Shown here in pieces: positions 55,611-64,000 of a DNA stretch of 64,000 nucleotides. Within the stretch, counting starts at the first letter, position 1. Each line of letters opens with the position of its first letter. The stretch comes from Apoda limacodes (Eukaryota; Arthropoda; Insecta; Lepidoptera; Limacodidae): NCBI GenBank assembly GCA_946406115.1, contig OX291548.1, positions 7,242,373 to 7,306,372 on the forward strand, written 5' to 3'. A model generated the notes under the pieces. The model worked only from the letters and a program-made list of their open reading frames with translations, was not told where the DNA came from and made no database searches. The translations under genes were made by a program, and so were the position numbers.

Positions 55611-57150
55611 ACGTACCATAATATGAACTTGTTACAAGTAGAAGCCCAACATCTTATCATTTAAGGTTTAGATTTAGAAATACAATTTCATAGCACGAGA
55701 AGCTACGCGGAATACATGTTTTCATACTGATCTAGACATTGCTAGTTTTATAACCTAATTTACAAATGTTTACAATCACTTTCTTTTTTCTTTAATGGCA
55801 GTCAACTAAAAGTATTTTGCTGCCAGCGACATGTGTCAAATACTAGATAGAGGCGTGTTCAGGGTCTGGAAAGCAGAAACATTATATACATGTCATCCGT
55901 TTTCATTCATTTTTTTCATTCCGTTCGATTTGCATATTCAGGTAATATACTCTAGAGACGCAAACCTTAGCTAATTCGTGTCAAAAAGCGGGACTGACAG
56001 CCAGATGTCCAGACGTAGCTAGGCTCAGCTTTAGAACAAGGCCTCCTCGCTAGCTCGTTCAAACTATGGTAGATAAATTCTGTGATCCCTTTAACCTCAA
56101 ATCTGTTATGTTAGTTCACGGAAAAGCATACTTTTTGAGTTAAAATTTTTGAAAATCGTGAAAAAATGCATTAAAAGTCGTAATATTTGTTTAATCTATG
56201 GCCCGAGATTTGTTTTTAGGGACAGGAAAAATGTATCGATACTTTGGGGTATCGATACTTTAGGTAATCGAGTACTTTTCTTATTATATTCATACTTTTC
56301 TACAGCAGTATTTTATCAATAAAAGAGTGAAATGCAATTTTTTTTTCAAAACCATAAAGCTGGAACTTTAATTATGTCTGCCCTGTGCCTATAGTAATAA
56401 TTAAATATTTTTAGACTCAGTTTTTTACTAATCGATTGTTCAGATTTCGATTCAAATCGATTTACTTCGATTTTTTCAGCAACAATTATCATGTTCAGTT
56501 TTACTGCGGCCATTTTGTAACGTCATTTATTGCTTGTACTCGCATCAGTGAACACTGTTTATTTTTTATGCTCTGTTTTGGATAGTAAGTGTATTGATAG
56601 AACTCCATGCCAGTATTATAAATGCAAAAGTAACTGTTTGTCTGTCACGTTGCAAAAGCTAGGGTATTATAAAACAATTTAATTCAGAACCAACTGTGTC
56701 AACCCCAAAACGCCGTGGTCTTGTTCTGCCCTACTCCTAGAGTGTTTTTTAAAGCCCGGAGCTCCGAAGATGTGGAGAGGAGCGTGAGTGCCTGTGAGTT
56801 TGTTAAGCAAGAGCGGAGGGGCTGCTAGTCCCGCAGCGCCGGGGATAAGGCGGAAGTAAAGTTTTGCAAAAAAAAAAGTTATTTTAAAAATTAATGGCCC
56901 CCCTTAAGGGGGGGAGGGGCAATAAGAAGAGGGAACTCCCCAACTCTCTCTCCCCATTTTAACAAACCACTAAGGGAATAGATATGAAAAATGGAGTAGT
57001 TAGGTAGGAACCTTTAAAGGTCCATATCTCCGAAACTATGAATTTCCGTGAGGGGGGACTGGTAGGGGGAATACCTCTCCCCTTAACCCTCCCCCTCCCT
57101 CCCGCGGGAGGACTTATTCTAAAGTCCTTCCAAAAAACGAAGACACCAGT
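55611..57150. other. Intergenic, no gene
   Basis: Includes a G/C-run region at 56880-57115 with a perfect 16-bp palindrome at 56898-56913 (ccccccttaagggggg), possibly the leader of the LINE that follows. Confidence 0.4.
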
Positions 57151-59110
57151 ATGGTTGTGATCAAAATGATTACTGACAAACTAAAAATTTCAGACTTAGT
57201 GCAGAATAGTTTTAGCCGGTGTCATCGTTTGGGTCACCTGCATACTGATAAGCCAAGACCCATTCTAATAAACTTCTTTAATGTGTCTGTTCGTGACCAA
57301 GTCTGGGCTTCGAAAACTAGTCTTAAGAATTCTGGGGTCACACTGTCTTAGTTTTTGACCAAAAGCAGGCATCAAGTACTCATGCTAGCGAGACAGCGAT
57401 TCGGCTTTAATAAATGTTGAACGAGAGATGGCGGTATTTTCGTGCTCGGGTCCGACGGTGTACGCCATCGCATAGTCAATAGTACACAGCTCGACAAAAT
57501 TAATGACCAGAATGCTGTCTCAACCTCCGCTACAACAGACGGCAAGACTACAGTAAGGAGCAGAAGGGCAGCTAAAAACAAGTAACTGCTTTGTTCAGCA
57601 CACATGAGAAAGTCACACATCTGAGCAGTGCTCAGTTGTATTAACCAACCGGTCGGCGACACTGTTCAAATAAATTCCACTTTCCTAGACATTTAAATCT
57701 ACCTTCAACACTACATTTTTTTTTTTAATTTTTTTTTTTTCGTTTCTATTTGTCATTGTCTGTAAGAACAGGCTAAGATCTTAAATCATGCTGCCATATA
57801 TTTTTCTTTGGTGTGGAAGATGTGTCTCGTCCATATAACATCATTATTGTATTATATTATTTAGTGGTGTTAACATAATGGAATTTTAATTTGCAGTGTA
57901 TAGCATCGGCTATGTGTAAAAAGCTATATTTAAAGTTACGACATTTTTATTACTTTGTTTTTTGTTGTTCTTTTTCTCTGTTTACAATATTTTCTTTTAC
58001 TATTAGTGTTATAAGCTTTATTGATTTTTAAATGCACATAAGCATGTTTCATCATTTTTCCAGGCTGCTGGCAGGTAGAGAATAATTATTTTTTTTTAAA
58101 CTTTATAATTATATATTAGGTATATAATCCAAATATTTATAAGTATATATTATATAAATACACTAGTAACATGTCTTCCCTTGATAATAGTACAAATAGT
58201 AATGATCACTTTTTTTCTCTTACCTCTTCTACTGATGAACTGAACAGTGACGGAAGTTTCCAAAGTATTTCGGATTCCCTCAGCGCAACACTTAATTCTG
58301 CTTTCTCAGACTCTGTGAAAAATTTCAATATTGTCCACATAAATGCTCAAAGTATTCCAGCACACTATACTGACTTACTTTCATCATTCGAAAACAGTAA
58401 TATTTACGCCATACTTATTTTAGAATCATGGCTAAAGCCCTGTCTTCCTTCTACACACAGTTGTTTGGAAACAGTTACCCTCCATCATATGTAATAATGT
58501 TTGTGTTCCTTTTAGCAAATGTGTGAAAAACCTAGGCATTTACATCGATCGCACATTATCCTGGTATCATTAGCTGAAGGAAATAAGCAGAAAACTGTTC
58601 GCCTCTATAAAATCTTTGAGAAGACTTCAGAACTCCCTGCTAATTCCTACCAAAATTGCACTTGCACAGTCATTACTCCTTTCAGTTCTTGACTATGGCG
58701 ACGTATGCTTTCCCGATCTTACTGAAGAGCAGTTAAACAAACTTGAGCGCCTTCAAATTTATCTATACGGTTCATATTTGGTTTACGCGAATTTGATCAT
58801 ATATCAGAGTTTCGTTCTACGCTCACGTGGCTCTCCATTCGCCAACGCCGGAATACACACCTTCTTTCTCTTCTTTATTCCGTTCTGTTCATACCTTCAT
58901 CACCAACTTAAACATTGCTTTGAATTCCTTGGCTCTTCTATTAAAAATTTTAGATCTTCTACAAATTTACTTCTACAGATTCCTTCACATTCCTCATAGT
59001 TTTATAACGATTCCTTTACAGTTAAATCTATAAAACTATGGAATGCTTTACCTCTCAATATCAGACAAGCCCAAAGCTAACACTGCTTCAAAACGCAGGT
59101 TAAAAATTAC
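57151..59110 (+). mobile_element. LINE wreck (ORF1, endonuclease start, RT C-terminus)
   Basis: ORF1 piece at 57151-57351 (QNSFSRCHRLGH; RPILINFFNVSVRDQVW) is an RNA-binding ORF1 type. At 58171-58490 a Ser-rich start leads to FNIVHINAQSIPAHYTDLL and ESWLKP, the endonuclease N-terminus of CR1/L2-like ORF2. A deletion joins this to VKNLGIYIDRTLSW and LLSVLDYGDVCFPDL at 58520-58740 (post-RT region). Frameshifts follow to about 59110. Confidence 0.8.
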
Positions 59111-60258
59111 TATCGATCACATTAATAATTATTATTTTACAAATAAGACATGTTATTTTATTTATTTTGTGTACGTCTATGTAGTAGGTATTATGTAAGT
59201 ATATGTAAATATATTTTTTCATACTATATTTAATATGTAGTAACGTGTATTATGTCTTATTTATATATATTATTATAATAACACAGTTGTTTGTTTTTAT
59301 TCATATTTATATTTTTTTCTAGTTCCAAGTTGCACCTACTCTTAAATCTTATTCTACTAGATTTCCTCTACCCAAATGTTGTCTGGAAGAAATCGCTTAA
59401 TAGCGATAACACCGCCTCAATCGTACTCTACCGATCACATGTATTTACTATCTGTAATTATTTTCTAGTGCAATTAAAAAAAAACAAAATTCTGCATACA
59501 GCGTGAAATATGATCCGAGTATGGACAAAAAACATTAAATCCGGGGTGCACCAGCTACCTTTAACGATAACAAAAGCGCACCCGTCCCAGACTCTGTTTT
59601 AGAGCCTTCAGCTTAGATCCTAACTTCAGAGCTAACCTTTTCTTGTTCTTGATATGGTGTTACTAAACTAAAAGCTCTTCAAACGAAGATATGCTCATTC
59701 TGAAAAAATTAGAAAACATTTTTTCGTCTGTTTCCAAAGCTTTATATTTTCAATAGTTTCAATCAGTGTTCATGGCGGTAATAAATGGATGAACCCAAAA
59801 TTTCCTGTTTTTTTTCTGTATCTTCCTATCTATGTAAGCATGTAAGCGCACTGCTTTTTACGATCCATGCCACTACCTAGTAAAAATATGTTCAGTACCT
59901 ACGGTTGACGATCGTCGATGGTATGGTTACACGAGTCTTAGAACGGAACGCCTTGTCGCACGAAATCGCATCACAGGCGTCGAAGTTATTTTGCGTTGTG
60001 AATTCGTCTCGCATCAATTCGCAGTTTTGTGTTTTGACTAAGGGCCGAAAAATAAACTAATGGGTAACTATTCAGTAACCTTTAATTTTTTTTTTATATA
60101 AACTGTATAATAGCAATTTGCCAATGCTAATGAGAACATGAAAAAAAATCCACATGGCTGTGGAAACATGATATGCAACAATGCGAACTCCTGTCTCCAT
60201 ATTGAAGAGGGAAGGAGCGAAAACAACAAACAAAAAAAAGGAAACATAAACAAAAGAA
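59111..60258. other. Upstream region of YPEL5
   Basis: No gene. The 5'UTR and promoter probably lie at about 59900-60258; no core motif assigned. Confidence 0.4.
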
Positions 60259-60376
60259 ATGGGCAAAATATTTCTTGATCATATTGGTGGATCTCGATTG
60301 TTTTCTTGTGCTGCTTGCGATGTCAATCTCACAAACCGATCAGAATTAATTAGCACGAGATTTACCGGAGCGACAG
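60259..60376 (+). CDS. YPEL5: YPEL5 (yippee-like), first coding exon
   Basis: ATG then [20 protein letters not shown] and [16 protein letters not shown], nearly identical to the YPEL5 N-terminus as remembered. It contains the first Cys pair (C17, C20) of the Yippee zinc-binding domain. The exon is 39 codons plus one base before gtattg. The second half (GRHMVRD, second Cys pair) is not found up to 64000, so the next exon lies beyond the window. The family is a highly conserved component of the GID/CTLH ubiquitin-ligase complex. Confidence 0.93.
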
Positions 60377-61428
60377 GTATTGTTTATTTACAAACTATTC
60401 ATTGTATATTATGCATGTTGTTGTGTCATAGATAGACCATGGCAAGGCCAGTGACAGAGCTATAGCACTTATCACTATATACAGTCTCACTCAGTGTTGT
60501 GCAGTGTCTCCAACCACGCCGTAATTACAGTAAATCTACCGTATTTCTTATGGATCTACCACCTACCGTAGTCGTCTTATTACGGTTGTATATTCTACCG
60601 TTATTTCATCTGTTTGAAGAAGACCTTTGGTCAGAGTCACTAAAAGGGGGCCGCAAGGGAATTTTCTAAGTCTTTTTTTCTCAGCGCCCCCTGTTGTACA
60701 CCTCAACCAGACCTTTGAAAAATGCCTTATTTCTATAATAGCAACCCCAAATACCTCATTTTAAAAAGTTTCATGGTATACTTTCATATTAGCAACACTG
60801 CAAAGTTCACAGGGAATTTCCTAGAATTAACTTTTGTGTACATCGACAAGAACATATAAGTAATGCGACCTAATAACGAAGATCATATATATCTTAGATA
60901 ATTCACCATGGTAATTAAAATAGGTTTTACTTGTCTAATCTACGTTTGCTATTTTGATAATTTTTTCACCGTTCGGTGCGATTTCTCAATAAAATCATTG
61001 TAACAATGAGTGATTCCAGTTACTGAAGTGATTAGTGGTGGAAGGCCTTCAAAAAGAAGTAATTTCACTAAAAAAAACTATGATTTTGATGAAACTTGCA
61101 CTGTTCCCTAAGTTGTATGATACTTAGTCCAACTAAAAATTAATTTTTGCAATCCGACTTATAGTTTTTGAGATATGCACGGACAAACATACATACATAC
61201 TCTTATGAAATTTGGCACATATGTTAAGAAGCTGGTATAAGCTAACATATACAAAAACTGCAATTCTGACAAAATTACATACATACAGTTTGAATTGATA
61301 ACCTACTTTTTTTTAAGTCGGTTAAAAACTAATAAATATAGATAATAGGATTTTAACTTGATTTAAGTAATATTTAACTTTAATACTTCATAAAGTATTG
61401 TGTAAGTATTAAAAATTCCAACAATTCA

Positions 61429-62931
61429 CCCAACTAGCAAAGTAGTCTTATAGTGCGCAGCTTATAAGAATGGTAGTCTGATATCGCTCTAACAATTGTT
61501 TTGGAACTTGCCAACGCTCTCATTTTAGTCTCAGATAAGCCAGAATGGTCTCAAAAACGTTTAGACTTATTAAGTAGTCTTATATATGTATATAAAATTA
61601 TTTTGTAAGACTATTTTGATTAGATATCCACATTTTCTAAGCTTGTTTGATTTTATAATAGACTTATTAAATGTTATTGTAAAATTAGCAGTCTTATATC
61701 ATACTTGCGTAAGAGCACTTTAAAAACAAGGTTTTTTGCTCTTAATCAAAACAGATATAAAATCAACAGCATAGGTTAGATAGATATAAGACTCATATTT
61801 GATCGTTTGATCTAATATCAATCTTGGGAATACATTTGTAAGACTGCGTAGGCCATTACATAATATTGTACTTATTGTACACAAGCTTAGATCCATAAAA
61901 AATAACTTATGCCTCATCATTAAGCTTTATTTTGTACAAATATCATACCTACCTTCTAGTAGAAGTCTTTTTCTTCTTCAATTTTTCAAAAAAATATTAG
62001 TAAGAAAAGTATAATTTATTTATTAATAAAGTAATAGCCAACTTAGAAGTTTAGAGTTCACTACTTAGAGCCCTATTGGTGTTCGACGATACAATGATAG
62101 TATCATATAAAAGGTTGAATGAGAAATTCCGGGGAACCTTAATTTTATTTTATCATGGCGTTTTTTTAGTCTAGCCAAAGACTGACTTAAGACAAACATT
62201 TTCACAGTAATGTAGCCTAAGAATGATATAAGACAAACGTTTTTACAGTAATCTAGCCCAAGACAAATATAAAACAAACATTTTTACAATAGCCTTAGAA
62301 TGCGCTTGAACAATACAGATTTTGAACAATGGCGACATGGCAACAAAGTAACAAATATATCATTTAACATGATTACAGAATACTTATATTTCGCGAGTGG
62401 CATTATTTTTTTTAACTAAAAACCAGGTTCCCTTTACAGTAAATAATAATTCCCCATACGAATGCAGTTAAAACTTTCAATATATTACCAAAAAATATAA
62501 CTAAACCGACATTATCTGAATATTTAATTCCATTATCTGAATATTTTTGTATAAACTTAAAATCGACATAATATCATTATAAGTTTTTTACTTATCTACC
62601 AAACACAGCGTTATTTCAAAGGACGTAGTAAGCGCGTTTGATCTTACGTAAAAACAATATAAGCTTGATTAGGCTAATAAGATCAAACACGTAGATAACT
62701 ATTAGCCTAAACAGGCTAATAAGCTACTAGAGTAATATCAATATTAGCCTATTTAGTCTTACAATTAGTTTTGGAAGATCAATATAAGTACGAACGAAAT
62801 TTACTTAGACTGATATTAGAACGATATAAAACTAAACATGCTTATAATTGTGCCCAAATCCAGGCTTATACGATGATACTAGACTGAGATTAAAAAAAAG
62901 TAGTCTATAAGACTAGTTTTTGCTAGTTGGG
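61429..62931. mobile_element. Nested TIR element, ~1.5 kb
   Basis: Left end CCCAACTAGCAAAGTAGTCT and right end complement CCCAACTAGCAAAAACTAGT, both continuing into cttatag. Internal DNA is full of agtcttat and gcctaataag motifs. No ORF. Only a CA dinucleotide is shared by the flanks, so the superfamily is unknown. Confidence 0.8.
62168..62290. repeat. Three ~41-bp tandem repeats inside the nested element
   Basis: Each has tctagcc-aaga, ataagacaaac and tttttacagtaat; the third is more diverged. Confidence 0.75.
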
Positions 62932-63086
62932 CAGTCTGCTTTAGCAATTATGTTTAATAAAAGTTTACCGTAATTTTACCGTATTTTTATTTTTTTTTGT
63001 TCGGCATAATATTCAGGAATATACCTTATTTTTAGACTAGCAACACAGTAATTTCTACAGTAGAAGTTGGAGACACTGGTGTTGTG

Positions 63087-63924
63087 TAATAAGAGTAAGA
63101 CTGTCTGACTCTCATGCACAGCAGAAAGACGTACATTTTTGTGTTGCGATATCAAGGAGATTCATCTCAAATCTTGATATGAGTTACCCATTTCCAAAAA
63201 TCTAAAAGTAACTACTACTCTTTGCTTTGCACTTATAGTCTTTCTCAAAACTTTGTCTTCTTTTGGGATATATGGAGTCACTACTTTTGACAGATTATCA
63301 AACTGCTCAGTACCTACTCTGAGATAATTTCTAAAGTTATATAGATAATTTGTTACGTAAAAGTATGTACTGTTTAACCAATGTTTTTTCTTTGTTTTAA
63401 TGTCATTGTAGCAGCTACTGTGGCAAAAGCAATTGAAATCTTTTTACCTGACTGTGTCAGTAACTACTAACTGAGTAACTAAAAGAGGGCACAAGGAAAA
63501 CAAAAATGGTTTTTTTTAATCTTTGCCTCAGTGCCCCATTTTGTACACCCCAATGTGGAACCATATTTCTTTCACTCTTCTATCAGTCGGAGTAGGTATG
63601 TCATAAGTTTTATGTAGATATAATATTTATCTATTGACAAAATTTTAAAACGTTCATAACATCCATATTTCACTGATAATATTTGTTTCCAACATGTTAG
63701 GTGAGAACATGTCTGGCACAAACTTGACTGTAAAAAACATGACAATTCACAAATTAAAGTAATAGGCCTTTTTTATATTGTTTTATGGTAGTTAACTTTT
63801 AACAGATATGCTGTTTAAAAGAGATGTATCCTAGAAACCATACAAAATCTTACAAAAATAGTTTCAAACTAACTTAGTTATATATTCTTGTAGAAGCACA
63901 CTTTTGAAATTAGCTTTGATCAAA
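63087..63924. other. YPEL5 intron, no exon seen
   Basis: Includes the dispersed gtgccccattttgtacaccc block at about 63530; no coding exon found. Confidence 0.4.
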
Positions 63925-64000
63925 TCATCATCATATCAGCCCATTGACGTCCACTGCTGGAGATAGGCCTCACCTAACTTTCTCCACAGCATGTGACTCT
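63925..64000 (+). repeat. Start of a lepidopteran dispersed repeat, cut by the window end
   Basis: atcagcccattgacgtccac followed by tgctggagataggcctcacc is a very common moth/butterfly repeat motif. Confidence 0.65.

Larger units (their letters stand above)
60502..63078. mobile_element. hAT-type element with 8-bp target duplication, interrupted by another element
   Basis: Left end CAGTGTCTCCAAC and right end GTTGGAGACACTG are a perfect 13-bp inverted repeat. GTGTTGTG flanks both sides (60494-60501 and 63079-63086). The CAGTG start and 8-bp duplication are hAT features. Subterminal accgta motifs occur near both ends. Without the inner element it would be about 1.07 kb. No transposase ORF. It lies in YPEL5 intron 1. 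Confidence 0.9.

Overview
The window looks like nuclear DNA of a moth or butterfly (Lepidoptera). It is AT-rich, has multi-exon genes with GT-AG introns, and is packed with interspersed repeats I recognise as lepidopteran in style: LINE tails, fold-back and TIR elements, and a Gypsy element with very short LTRs. Five conserved single-copy animal genes can be read through the repeats. No bacterial, CRISPR or operon-like structure is present.

Layout: (1) 1-20.5 kb, plus strand: CEP78, a centrosomal leucine-rich-repeat protein. Eleven phase-compatible exons are visible; the 5' end lies outside the window. Its introns hold a broken DUF7869-like gene, a 1.1-kb fold-back repeat, tandem repeats, MITEs and LINE pieces. 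(2) 21.9-37.2 kb, minus strand: GADD45GIP1/CRIF1 (mitoribosomal protein mL64) in three exons. Its 14-kb first intron holds a complete but decayed Mag-like Gypsy element (24.67-29.27 kb) followed directly by a decayed LINE (29.5-32.9 kb). Its second intron appears to be GC-AG. (3) 37.5-42 kb: 5'-truncated LINE pieces and a 2.4-kb segment bounded by a 30-bp inverted repeat. (4) 42.2-50.5 kb, plus strand: clathrin light chain (Clc), with a candidate 12-nt in-frame microexon and a probable 3'UTR intron that starts right at the stop codon. (5) 50.6-51.9 kb, minus strand: PIGA, the GPI-anchor GlcNAc-transferase, intact and with an uninterrupted reading frame, convergent with Clc. (6) 52-60 kb: MITEs, a LINE wreck and two unexplained small ORFs. 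(7) 60.26 kb, plus strand: first coding exon of YPEL5. Its intron holds a hAT-type element with a perfect 8-bp target duplication, itself interrupted by a second TIR element.

The five genes have unrelated housekeeping roles (centrosome, mitochondrial translation, endocytosis, GPI anchors, yippee family) and do not form a pathway. The most informative material is gene architecture (microexon, GC-AG intron, repeated splice donor, 3'UTR intron) and well-delimited mobile elements. I did not find a convincing new multi-gene system.
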